Notes under the pieces: generated by a model | What the model saw: only the letters and a program-made list of their open reading frames with translations | Database searches by the model: none | What the model was told of the DNA's origin: nothing | NCBI RefSeq assembly: GCF_024609765.1 | Contig: NZ_JANFDG010000019.1 | Coordinates: forward strand, 1-64,000 | Source: Shinella pollutisoli | GTDB taxonomy: Bacteria; Pseudomonadota; Alphaproteobacteria; Rhizobiales; Rhizobiaceae | Direction: 5' to 3' | DNA length: 64,000 bases | Position numbers and translations under genes: made by a program | Part shown: piece after piece, positions 55,764 through 63,290 of the stretch | How positions within the stretch are numbered: position 1 is the stretch's first letter | How the letters are laid out: each line of letters starts with the position of its first letter

Positions 55764-56989
55764 AGGAAACTCCGTCCGTGCGGGCCCGGCGGGATGCCGA
55801 GATGGGCGGCGACGCTCTCGCCGATGTCGGCGAAGGTCTTCCGCGTCTCCAGCATGCGCGAGCGGATGCCCGGACCGAAGCTCATGATCGGCACGCGCTC
55901 GCGCGTGTGGTCGGTGCCGCGCCAGGTCGGGTCGCAGCCGTGGTCGGCGGTGAGGATGACGATGTCGCCGGGCTTCAGCTTGCGGTCGACCTCCGGCAGG
56001 CGCCGGTCGAAGGCCTCCAGCGCCGCCGCATAGCCGGGGACGTCGCGGCGGTGGCCGTAGAGCATGTCGAAATCGACGAAATTGGTGAAGACGAGATCGC
56101 CGTCGGCCGCCTCGTCCATCACCTTGAGCGTGGCGTCGAAGAGGGCGGCGTTGCCGCTCGCCTTGACGAGCCGGCCGATGCCCTGGTGGGCGAAGATGTC
56201 GCCGATCTTGCCGACGGCATGCACCGTGCGGCCCGCCGCCGTCAGCCGGTCGAGCAGCGTCGGCTCGGGCGGCGGCACGGAATAGTCGCGGCGGTTGCCG
56301 GTGCGCCTGAAGTCCCGGGGCGTCTCGCCGACGAAGGGACGGGCGATGACGCGGCCGATCCGCCCGCCCGGCCGTTCGTCGAGGATGGCGCGCACCGTCT
56401 CGCAGAAGGCGAACAGCCGGTCGAGGCCGAAATGGCTTTCGTGCGCGGCGACCTGGAAGACGGAGTCCGACGAGGTGTAGCAGATCGGCCTGCCGGTGCG
56501 GATGTGCTCGGCGCCGAGGCGGTCGATGATCTCGGTGCCCGAGGCGTGGCAGTTGCCGAGGATGCCGGGAACGCCCGTCGCAGCACAGATCGCCTCCACC
56601 AGCTCCGGCTCGAAGGCGTCGCCCTCGTCGGGGAAATAGCCCCAGTCGAACGTCACCGGCGTGCCGGCGATCTCCCAGTGGCCGGAGGGCGTGTCCTTGC
56701 CGCGCGACACCTCGCTTGCCGCCCCGTGCACGCCGAAGACGCGCTGCGGCACGTCCATTCCCGGCGGGAAGCGCCCCGTCGCGGCACGGGCGGCATGCAG
56801 CAGGCCGAGCGCCGACATGTTGGGCAGCCTGAGCGGCCCGGCGCGAAGCCCCGGCCGGTCGGCCGCGCCCGCCGCGCAGAATTCGGCGATATGGCCGAGC
56901 GTGTCGGCGCCGAGGTCGCCGAAGGCGGCGGCATCCGGCCCGCCGCCGATGCCGAAGGAATCGAGAACGAAGAGAAAGGCTCGGGCCAT
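55760..56989 (-). CDS. deoB: Phosphopentomutase
   Basis: DeoB interconverts ribose/deoxyribose 1-phosphate and 5-phosphate, connecting the phosphorylases with DeoC. 409 residues of the alkaline-phosphatase superfamily: the metal site [16 protein letters not shown] at the start, [13 protein letters not shown] with the phosphorylated Thr (near residue 100), and the second metal-site motifs [10 protein letters not shown] (near 310) and [19 protein letters not shown] (near 352). GGAGG lies before the ATG. First gene of the minus-strand half of the salvage cluster. Confidence 0.95.
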   Translation of the reverse strand: MARAFLFVLDSFGIGGGPDAAAFGDLGADTLGHIAEFCAAGAADRPGLRAGPLRLPNMSALGLLHAARAATGRFPPGMDVPQRVFGVHGAASEVSRGKDTPSGHWEIAGTPVTFDWGYFPDEGDAFEPELVEAICAATGVPGILGNCHASGTEIIDRLGAEHIRTGRPICYTSSDSVFQVAAHESHFGLDRLFAFCETVRAILDERPGGRIGRVIARPFVGETPRDFRRTGNRRDYSVPPPEPTLLDRLTAAGRTVHAVGKIGDIFAHQGIGRLVKASGNAALFDATLKVMDEAADGDLVFTNFVDFDMLYGHRRDVPGYAAALEAFDRRLPEVDRKLKPGDIVILTADHGCDPTWRGTDHTRERVPIMSFGPGIRSRMLETRKTFADIGESVAAHLGIPPGPHGRSFL

Positions 56990-57095
56990 GGCTACCTCCC
57001 GCGGGTCCGCCTCCGGGGACCACCGGAGGGACGATTCGCCTGAAATGACACGGCCTTCGGCCGCCGTTCAAGCGAAATCGGCGCGGTTTCGCCCC

Positions 57096-57689
57096 TCAAG
57101 GGCAGTCGGAGCAATCGACCTTCTCGCCGACGCGCTGGCGGAAATAGCTCGTCTTGCCGAGCATCAGCGTGTTGAGCTTGGTGTCCTTGAGGCCCGGCAT
57201 CATCAGGAGGATCGTGTGCGGCACGGAAAATTCGGTGCGCACGATGAAGGTGCTCTTGGCGTCCATGTCGGAGGGAAGCGTGACGGTCGTTCCCTTCGTA
57301 TAGGGCGTGCCGGCCTTCTCGTCGCGCGACCAGGCGACCGTCGCCTTGCCGTCGGCGGCGACCGTGATGCCGGTGATCTTCAGCGAGTAGCTTGCGGCGG
57401 TGAAGGGCGCGAGGATGTTGTTCGTCACGTCCTTCATCGTGTCGAGCGTCGCCTTGTTGACCGACTGCGTCTGGGTGAGCAGGTCGGAGACGGTGCTCGA
57501 GGCGCGATTGACCTTGCGCGCCACGGTCATGGCGACCGAGACCTCGAAGGCGCCGACATAGCCCATGATGAGCAGCGGCGCGACGATCGCGAATTCCACC
57601 GCGCCCGCGCCGCGGCGGTCCTCGACGATGCGCCTGAGGCGGCGCAGCACCCCGCCGCCGGTCTCGGGTCTCGAAGGGTCGGCGCGCAT
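57096..57689 (-). CDS. TadE/TadG-family pilus assembly protein
   Basis: A 197-residue minor-pilin-like protein. The N-terminal domain RRGAGAVEFAIVAPLLIMGYVGAFEVS (near residue 25) has the prepilin-like Glu and hydrophobic helix of TadE-type pseudopilins, followed by a periplasmic domain of about 145 residues ending in CSDC. The ATG at 57689 overlaps the preceding stop (TGATG); a GTG three bases upstream is an alternative. It belongs to the tad/Flp pilus locus at the right of the window. Confidence 0.82.
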   Translation of the reverse strand: MRADPSRPETGGGVLRRLRRIVEDRRGAGAVEFAIVAPLLIMGYVGAFEVSVAMTVARKVNRASSTVSDLLTQTQSVNKATLDTMKDVTNNILAPFTAASYSLKITGITVAADGKATVAWSRDEKAGTPYTKGTTVTLPSDMDAKSTFIVRTEFSVPHTILLMMPGLKDTKLNTLMLGKTSYFRQRVGEKVDCSDCP

Positions 57690-58306
57690 CACGGATAGTC
57701 CTCGTTCTGGATCACGGCGGTGGAGACCATCAGATAGGTCTGCTTCGAGCCGTCGGCCGGGCGGATATTGGTGATGTAGGGACGCACGAGGTCCGTCACG
57801 ATGTTCCAGCGGTAGTAGGCGCGCACGATGTTGATCGTCTTCTTGCCGCCGGGAGCGAACCTGAAGGAGCTCGGATCGAGATCGGCGTACTGGGCGGTGC
57901 TCACGCGCGGGATGGAGGTCGGGATGTCGGAGAACTTCGCGAAGGTGCGCACGTCGAGATAGAGCTTGCTCGGCGTGGTGATCTCATCTGCCGAGCAGGG
58001 CATCAGGATGGCGATCTCCTTGCAGAAGGCCGCCCGGAACTGCTTCTCGTCCATGTCGGTCGACTTGCCGAGATTGTAGGTGATCTCGCCGGTGCGGATC
58101 TTGCGCGCCATGACGTCGGTGGCGTTGGCGAGCAGCTGCTCGGCCGAAAAGGCGATGAAGGTCTCGACCGAGGCGAAGACGATCGCGAAGAAGGGGAGGC
58201 TCAGGATCGTGAATTCGATGGCGGCGGCGCCGTCGCGCCGCGAAAGCAGGCGTCGGAGAAGGCCCTTCACCGGCCGTTTGCGTGCCTTGTCGTCATGATC
58301 GGGCAT
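57689..58306 (-). CDS. TadE-family pseudopilin
   Basis: A 205-residue protein with a basic N-terminus, then RRDGAAAIEFTILSLPFFAIVFASVETF (near residue 24), the TadE signature with its conserved Glu and single membrane helix, and a periplasmic domain containing a probable disulfide pair (FCKEIAILMPCSAD). TadE-like pseudopilins are needed for Flp pilus assembly in tad systems. Translationally coupled to the next minor pilin-like gene. The orphan secretin N-domain gene lies 110 bases upstream on the same strand. Confidence 0.82.
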   Translation of the reverse strand: MPDHDDKARKRPVKGLLRRLLSRRDGAAAIEFTILSLPFFAIVFASVETFIAFSAEQLLANATDVMARKIRTGEITYNLGKSTDMDEKQFRAAFCKEIAILMPCSADEITTPSKLYLDVRTFAKFSDIPTSIPRVSTAQYADLDPSSFRFAPGGKKTINIVRAYYRWNIVTDLVRPYITNIRPADGSKQTYLMVSTAVIQNEDYP

Positions 58307-58416
58307 CGTCGCGATCCGTGTCCCAGAAACTCTGCACGGAGCTTAGGAGGCAGACCCTTTATATTTCGTTTGCGAAGGAGCCCGCATTTGAGCGGTTTCC
58401 CGGATTCGCACGGGTA

Positions 58417-58830
58417 TCAGCCGCCGGAGGCGCTGCGCGTGGCGTGTTCCTCGCAGTTCGGCGTGCAGGAGAGCACCGAACGGTCGGTCTGGCGGAAGAC
58501 GCGGACGGTGTTGCCCTCGTCGATCGACACGAGGATGCGCTCGTCGACGATGGCGTTGCCGTCGGCATCGAGCAGCACGAGATTGGTCGTGCCGAAGCTG
58601 CGGCCCGTCAGCACGATGGTCTGGGCGTCGGCGACCGTCGCGTCGGCGACCTCGGCGTTGCCGATGATCACCTTGCTCACCGGCCGGTCGAGGCGCAGCA
58701 CGCGGGCGTGGTCCATGTAGACGCGCATCATGGGCTCGTCTGCGGCCGCGACCCCGGCCGCGGCAATCGCCACGGCTGCAACCGCCACGCGCTTCGCGAC
58801 GCCGATTGCGGAGATCCTGTCGTGTCCCAT
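58417..58830 (-). CDS. Orphan pilus/secretin N-terminal domain protein
   Basis: A 137-residue exported protein: signal peptide (VAVAAVAIAAAGVAAADE) and a single domain of the kind found at the N-terminus of the CpaC/RcpA secretin. Compare VSKVIIGNAEVADATVADAQTIVLTGRSFGTTNLVLLD here with the equivalent strand order near residue 60 of CpaC in this window. There is no secretin channel domain. The tail holds two Cys (SCTPNC). It may pair with CpaC or regulate pilus assembly. ATG at 58830 fits a GGGG nine bases upstream; 58836 is an alternative. Confidence 0.8.
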   Translation of the reverse strand: MGHDRISAIGVAKRVAVAAVAIAAAGVAAADEPMMRVYMDHARVLRLDRPVSKVIIGNAEVADATVADAQTIVLTGRSFGTTNLVLLDADGNAIVDERILVSIDEGNTVRVFRQTDRSVLSCTPNCEEHATRSASGG

Positions 58831-58836
58831 TAGCAT

Positions 58837-59150
58837 TCACCCCGAGGATAGGAATAACCGAAGCATCGCCGCGAATGGTGAACGAAGCCTTAAGCGCGCG
58901 ACGGAAACTGAGGGGGTGCGGCGGCCGGCCGCGGTCCGGAATCGGCCGCGACCGGCGGATCGGCCACATTATTCCTATGCGCGTGCGCGTAAGCCTTCGT
59001 TTACCATACATCCTGTCGGCGGTTATTGAGGGTTCGTTAACCGACTTCCTTAAACCGATGGCAATGGCCTGCCTGTAGGTTGCAGCCATCCGAACAACGG
59101 AAACAGTTGGCGGACGTGCTGAACCAACATCGTGGAGCTAGGAGAATACC
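58837..59150. promoter_or_regulatory. Divergent control region between the orphan N-domain gene and flp
   Basis: About 314 bases with no gene. For flp, TTGAGG (59026-59031), 17 bases and CTTAAA (59049-59054) form a fair promoter. Near-matches to the CtrA octamer TTAACCAT are TTTACCAT (59000-59007), TTAACCGA (59037-59044) and, on the minus strand, TTCACCAT (58882-58875). An AGGAGA ribosome binding site stands before flp. Confidence 0.45.
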
Positions 59151-59330
59151 ATGACCAAGATTTTCGCTCGCCTCTTGAAGGATGAATCGGGCGCGACCGC
59201 CATCGAATACGGCCTGATCGCTGCCCTGATCTCCGTTGCCCTGATCACCGGCGCCACCGCGCTCGGCGGTGCCCTGGACAACCAGTTCGACGAACTCTCC
59301 AAGACGCTGAACTACAAGAAGGCGCCGTAA
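59151..59330 (+). CDS. Flp/Fap pilin subunit
   Basis: A 59-residue Flp-type major pilin. The leader MTKIFARLLKDESG is followed by the mature start ATAIEYGLIAALISVALITGA; prepilin peptidase should cleave after the Gly before ATAIEYG, and the Glu and Tyr at positions 5 and 6 after the cleavage region are the Flp hallmark. The C-terminus is short and charged. AGGAG lies before the ATG and a clear terminator follows at 59361, which favours high, separate expression of the pilin. In Caulobacter this gene is called pilA. Confidence 0.93.
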   Translation: MTKIFARLLKDESGATAIEYGLIAALISVALITGATALGGALDNQFDELSKTLNYKKAP

Positions 59331-59360
59331 CCGGCGCTTTCGACACCGACGACCAGGAGG

Positions 59361-59387
59361 AACCGCCTTTGCCAAGAGGCGGTTTTT
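59361..59387 (+). terminator. Rho-independent terminator of the pilin gene
   Basis: AACCGCCT (59361-59368), an 8-base loop, AGGCGGTT (59377-59384) and three further T residues continuing the TT of the stem (five in total). It lies 30 bases after the pilin stop codon. Confidence 0.85.
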
Positions 59388-59464
59388 CGCTTTGCGGACG
59401 CCCCGCATTTGCCATTCCTTAAGGCCGGCGCGGCTAGGGTGCGAACGAACGCAGGATCTTTCCG

Positions 59465-59971
59465 ATGACAGACGCCGTCATTTTCGTGGTCTTTCCGCTC
59501 TGCCTCGCGATCGCGGCCTTTTCCGACCTGTTCACGATGACCATCCCCAACCGGGTCTCGGCCATCCTGCTCGCCGCCTTCGTCATCGTCGCGCCGCTCG
59601 CCGGCCTCGGGCTCGCCGAAATCGCGATGCATCTTGCCGCCGGCCTCCTCGTCTTTTCCGTGTGCTTCGCCTTCTTCGCCCTCAACGTGATGGGCGGCGG
59701 CGATGCCAAGCTGCTGACGGCGAGCGCCGTCTGGTTCGGCATGACCTTCTCGCTCGTCGAGTACCTGGTCTACGTCTCGGTGTTCGGCGGCGTGCTGACG
59801 CTCGCGATCCTGGCGCTCCGCGCCCATACCGACGCGATCATGGCCTCGGGCCTGCGGCTTCCCGACCACCTGCTCTCGGCCAAGAAGGTGCCCTACGGCG
59901 TGGCGATCGGCCTTGCCGCCTTCGCCGCCTATCCTTCCTCGCCGCTGATGCTGGCAGCCCTTTCGGGCTGA
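59465..59971 (+). CDS. cpaA: Prepilin peptidase CpaA/TadV
   Basis: A 168-residue inner-membrane aspartic peptidase that processes Flp-type prepilins and TadE-type pseudopilins. The two catalytic Asp are in FSDLFTMTIPN (near residue 20) and GGGDAKLL (near 78, the GxGD motif). It has about six hydrophobic helices and lacks the methylase domain of PilD-type enzymes, as usual in tad systems. It follows the pilin gene and its terminator. Confidence 0.92.
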   Translation: MTDAVIFVVFPLCLAIAAFSDLFTMTIPNRVSAILLAAFVIVAPLAGLGLAEIAMHLAAGLLVFSVCFAFFALNVMGGGDAKLLTASAVWFGMTFSLVEYLVYVSVFGGVLTLAILALRAHTDAIMASGLRLPDHLLSAKKVPYGVAIGLAAFAAYPSSPLMLAALSG

Positions 59972-60059
59972 TCGCCTCGACCTTTCCTCCGTACGTCATG
60001 GCCGGGGCCGCGAGGCGCCCGGCCTTTTCGCGCGGCCGCGGGCCCGGATCAACCGACGG

Positions 60060-60091
60060 TTAACCATGAACGTAAGGCGGGTGTTAACCAT
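60060..60091 (+). promoter_or_regulatory. Two exact TTAACCAT octamers (CtrA-type half-sites) upstream of cpaB
   Basis: TTAACCAT occurs at 60060-60067 and again at 60084-60091, 24 bases apart on the same strand, 60-90 bases before the cpaB start; a TTATAC hexamer follows the second copy. TTAACCAT is the half-site associated with the cell-cycle regulator CtrA in alphaproteobacteria. The repeats are seen directly; CtrA binding is inference. Confidence 0.6.
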
Positions 60092-60151
60092 AATTATACC
60101 TTTGCCGGGCAATCTGCGCCGATAGAAGAGTCCGCAGCCCAGGGAAGCGAC

Positions 60152-60961
60152 ATGAAACCGGCGCGAATCATCATTCTGGCAGTGGCCGTCGTCTCGGCCG
60201 GCGTCGCGGGCGTGCTCGCCCTGCAGATCGCCCGCGGCGGCGCGTCCTCGCAAGAGCCGCAGACGGTCGTCGAGCACGAGCCGACGATCAACGTGCTGGT
60301 GGCCAAGGAGAGCCTGCCGGTCGGCTCCAGGCTCAACCCCGAGACGCTCGCCTGGGCGGCCTGGCCGGAGGGCTCGCTGGTCGAGGGCTTCATCACCGAC
60401 CGCAACCGCCCCGACGCGATGGAGAGCCTGAGCGGCGCGATCGTGCGCATGCCGATCTTCAACGGCGAGCCGGTGCGGCCGGAGAAGATCGCCGATTCGT
60501 CGAACCGCATCATGTCCTCGCTGCTGCCGTCCGGCAAACGGGCGGTGGCGACGGAGATCTCGGTGGCGACCGGCGCCGGCGGCTTCATCCTGCCCAACGA
60601 CCGGGTCGACGTGATCATGGTGCGCAAGAGCAGCGAAGGCTCGCTGCTGACGGAGACGGTGCTGTCCAACGTCAGGGTGCTGGCGATCGACCAGCAGATC
60701 CAGGAGAACGACGACGGCTCGAAGTCGGTGGTCGGCACGACCGCCACGCTGGAGCTCACCCCCGACCAGACCAAGGTGATCGCGGTCGCGCAGGAGATGG
60801 CCGAGCGGCTGTCGCTGGCGCTGCGCAGCATCGCCGACGCACAGGAGCCGGACACGACGGCGGCCGACTACCTGCTCAGCGGCGGCTCGGGCATGCCGGT
60901 CATACAGGTGATCAAGACGGGCGAAATCGTGACGGGCGGCAGTGCCGCCTCCCAGAGGTAA
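60152..60961 (+). CDS. cpaB: Flp pilus assembly protein CpaB/RcpC
   Basis: A 269-residue protein with an N-terminal membrane anchor (ARIIILAVAVVSAGVAGVLALQIA) and a SAF-type beta-clip domain (NVLVAKESLPVGSRLNPETLAWAAWPEG near residue 48). RcpC/CpaB proteins work in the periplasm with the secretin. AGGGA precedes the ATG. First gene of the cpaBCDE run; cpaC begins 12 bases downstream. Confidence 0.92.
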   Translation: MKPARIIILAVAVVSAGVAGVLALQIARGGASSQEPQTVVEHEPTINVLVAKESLPVGSRLNPETLAWAAWPEGSLVEGFITDRNRPDAMESLSGAIVRMPIFNGEPVRPEKIADSSNRIMSSLLPSGKRAVATEISVATGAGGFILPNDRVDVIMVRKSSEGSLLTETVLSNVRVLAIDQQIQENDDGSKSVVGTTATLELTPDQTKVIAVAQEMAERLSLALRSIADAQEPDTTAADYLLSGGSGMPVIQVIKTGEIVTGGSAASQR

Positions 60962-60973
60962 CAGGAGCTGAAC

Positions 60974-62518
60974 GTGCTTGGAATCGCGAAGACCTTTCGA
61001 GCTTCTGTCGCCGGCGGAACCGCGTTCTGCCTGGCGCTGTCCGGCCTGCCCGCCGCCGTCGTGACCGGACAGCCCGCCGGCGTGGCCGAAGCCGCCTCCT
61101 CCTCGATCATCCGCATCAGCGACAGCGGCCCCGGCGCGCGCAAGTCGATCAAGCTCGGCCTCAACAAGGCGCTGGTCATCGACCTGCCGACCGACGCGCA
61201 CGACATCCTCGTCGCCGATCCGGTGAAGGCCGACGCCGTCACCCGCACCTCGCGCCGCATCTACCTGTTCGGCAAGGAGGTCGGCCAGACCAACATCTTC
61301 ATCTTCGGGCCGGGCGGCGAGGAGATCGTCTCGATCGACCTCGACGTCGAGCGCGACATCGGCGGGCTGGAGGCGCACCTGCGCCGCTTCATCCCCGATT
61401 CCGACATCGAGGTCGAGATCATCTCCGACAACATCGTGCTGAACGGCACGGTGCGCACGCCGCAGGACGCGGCGAAGGCCAAGCAGCTCGCCGAGATCTT
61501 CCTGACCGGCGGCGAGGCGACGACCCGCACGATCACCGCCCAGGGCAACAACGGCGACGCCGCGATCTTCGGCGAGGACCGCCAGCGCTCGCAGATCGTC
61601 AACATGCTGAAGATCGAGGGCGAGGACCAGGTGACGCTGAAGATCACCGTCGCCGAGGTCAGCCGGCAGGTGCTGAAGCAGCTCGGCTTCAACGGCTCGG
61701 TCCAGGGATCGAGCGGCGGCATCTCCTTCCGCAACCCGACCAATCTCGGCGGGGCGGCGGACTGGGCCTCCAACGGCTCGCTCGCCGGCACGGTCGGCAG
61801 CATCGCGCTCGCCAGCTACATGAGCGCCATGGAGCAGGCCGGCGTGATGCGCACGCTCGCCGAGCCGAGCCTGACGGCGATCTCCGGCGAGGAGGCGCGC
61901 TTCTACGTCGGCGGCGAGTTCCGCCTGCCCACCTCGCAGACGATCGCCGCCAACGACGACGGCGGGCGCACGGTGACGCGCGAGGTCTCGGAGGTGGAAT
62001 ACGGCATCCGCCTCAATTTCCGCCCGGTCGTGCTGTCGCCGGGCCGCATCAGCCTGCGCGTCGAGACGGAGGTGTCCGAGCCGACCTTCGAGGGCTCGGC
62101 CGCCTATGCCGGCAACAACGACATCCCCGGCCTGACGGCGCTCGGCATCCGCCGCCGCGAGGCGACGACCAGCGTGGAGCTGCCTTCCGGCGGCTCGATC
62201 GTCATCGCCGGCCTCGTCAAGGACGACATCCGCCAGGCGGTCTCCGGCCTGCCGGGCCTCTCCAAGGTGCCGGTCTTCGGCACGCTGTTCCGCTCCAAGG
62301 ACTTCGTGCGCAACGAGACGGAGATGGTCATCATCGCGACCCCCTACCTCGTGCAGCCGGTGGCGCGCACGGCGCTGGCGAGGCCCGACGACAACTTCAA
62401 CCCGACGAACGACGCGGCGAGCTTCTTCCTCGGCAAGGTCAACAAGATCTACGGCCGCCGGCAGGACGCGTTGCCGGCCGGCAACTACCACGGCTCCATC
62501 GGCTTCATCTACAAGTGA
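60974..62518 (+). CDS. cpaC: Flp pilus secretin CpaC/RcpA
   Basis: The outer-membrane secretin channel of the tad pilus, 514 residues. A signal-like hydrophobic region is near residue 20, then the pilus N-terminal domain (LVIDLPTDAHDILVADPVKADAV near 60), a BON-like region (VEIISDNIVLNGTVRTPQDAAKAK near 152), and the secretin domain (VEYGIRLNFRPVVLSPGRISLRVETEVSE near 340; ATTSVELPSGGSIVIAGLV near 396; VPVFGTLFRSKDFVRNETEMVIIATPYLV near 434). The start is GTG at 60974 with AGGAG 7 bases upstream. Confidence 0.93.
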   Translation: MLGIAKTFRASVAGGTAFCLALSGLPAAVVTGQPAGVAEAASSSIIRISDSGPGARKSIKLGLNKALVIDLPTDAHDILVADPVKADAVTRTSRRIYLFGKEVGQTNIFIFGPGGEEIVSIDLDVERDIGGLEAHLRRFIPDSDIEVEIISDNIVLNGTVRTPQDAAKAKQLAEIFLTGGEATTRTITAQGNNGDAAIFGEDRQRSQIVNMLKIEGEDQVTLKITVAEVSRQVLKQLGFNGSVQGSSGGISFRNPTNLGGAADWASNGSLAGTVGSIALASYMSAMEQAGVMRTLAEPSLTAISGEEARFYVGGEFRLPTSQTIAANDDGGRTVTREVSEVEYGIRLNFRPVVLSPGRISLRVETEVSEPTFEGSAAYAGNNDIPGLTALGIRRREATTSVELPSGGSIVIAGLVKDDIRQAVSGLPGLSKVPVFGTLFRSKDFVRNETEMVIIATPYLVQPVARTALARPDDNFNPTNDAASFFLGKVNKIYGRRQDALPAGNYHGSIGFIYK

Positions 62519-62531
62519 CGGGCTCAAGGAC

Positions 62532-63230
62532 ATGAACACGACCGATCGCCAGACCCGTCTTTCCGCAAGGGACCGCACCATGCAGAGGCTCCTCGTCGCC
62601 GCCCTCCTCGTCTCCGCGGCGGCGCTCGCCGGCTGCGGCGCCAACCCGGACCGCAATGCGACGCATTCGATCCCGGACGACTACCGCACGCGCCATCCGA
62701 TCGTGCTGACGGAGGCCGAGCACACGATGGACATCCCGGTCGCCACCGGCGACCGCTCGCTGCCGCGCGCCGTGCGCGACAACATCCGCGGCTTCGCCGC
62801 CGAGCACGCGTCGAAATCGCGCGGCGCGATCCAGATCATGCTGCCGCGCGGCTCGGCCAATGCGGGCAGCGCCGACCGCGCGCGCAAGGAGATCCGCGCC
62901 ACGCTGACGGCGGCCGGCGTTCCGCGCGACCGCATCATCGAGACCAGCTACGACGCGGGCGGCTACGGCGACATCGCGCCCATCCGGCTCGCCTTCTTCG
63001 CCATCGCCGCGAAGACGGGCCCTTGCGGCGAATGGCCGGAAGACCTCGTCGAGAACACGATGGAGAACCGCAACTACCACAATTTCGGCTGCGCGACGCA
63101 ATCCAACCTCGCCGCGCAGATCGCCAATCCGATGGACCTCGTGCAGCCGCGCGGCATGTCGCCGATCGACGCGGAGCGGCGCGGCGTCGTCATCGAGACC
63201 TACCGCGACGAAGGCCAGCCGCTGCTGTGA
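62532..63230 (+). CDS. cpaD: Flp pilus assembly lipoprotein CpaD
   Basis: A 232-residue protein of the CpaD family. The leader ends in a lipobox LAGCGAN (Cys near residue 35), so the mature protein should be an outer-membrane lipoprotein working with the secretin. FAAEHASKSRGAIQIMLPRGSAN (near 88) and the C-terminal CGEWPEDL...NFGCATQSNLAAQIANPMDLVQPR (from about 163) with two Cys are family features. AAGGAC precedes the ATG at 62532; a Met nearer the hydrophobic stretch is also possible. Confidence 0.9.
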   Translation: MNTTDRQTRLSARDRTMQRLLVAALLVSAAALAGCGANPDRNATHSIPDDYRTRHPIVLTEAEHTMDIPVATGDRSLPRAVRDNIRGFAAEHASKSRGAIQIMLPRGSANAGSADRARKEIRATLTAAGVPRDRIIETSYDAGGYGDIAPIRLAFFAIAAKTGPCGEWPEDLVENTMENRNYHNFGCATQSNLAAQIANPMDLVQPRGMSPIDAERRGVVIETYRDEGQPLL

Positions 63231-63290
63231 CGATCACGGCGCGGGACGAAACCCTCCGGTCCGCCGGACTTCAAGCAACGGGCATGAGCG

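Noticed and set aside
59996-62656. A minus-strand frame of nearly 900 codons opposite cpaB and cpaC
   Set aside because: Complement of two well-supported pilus genes, with low-complexity Arg/Asp/Val-rich composition.
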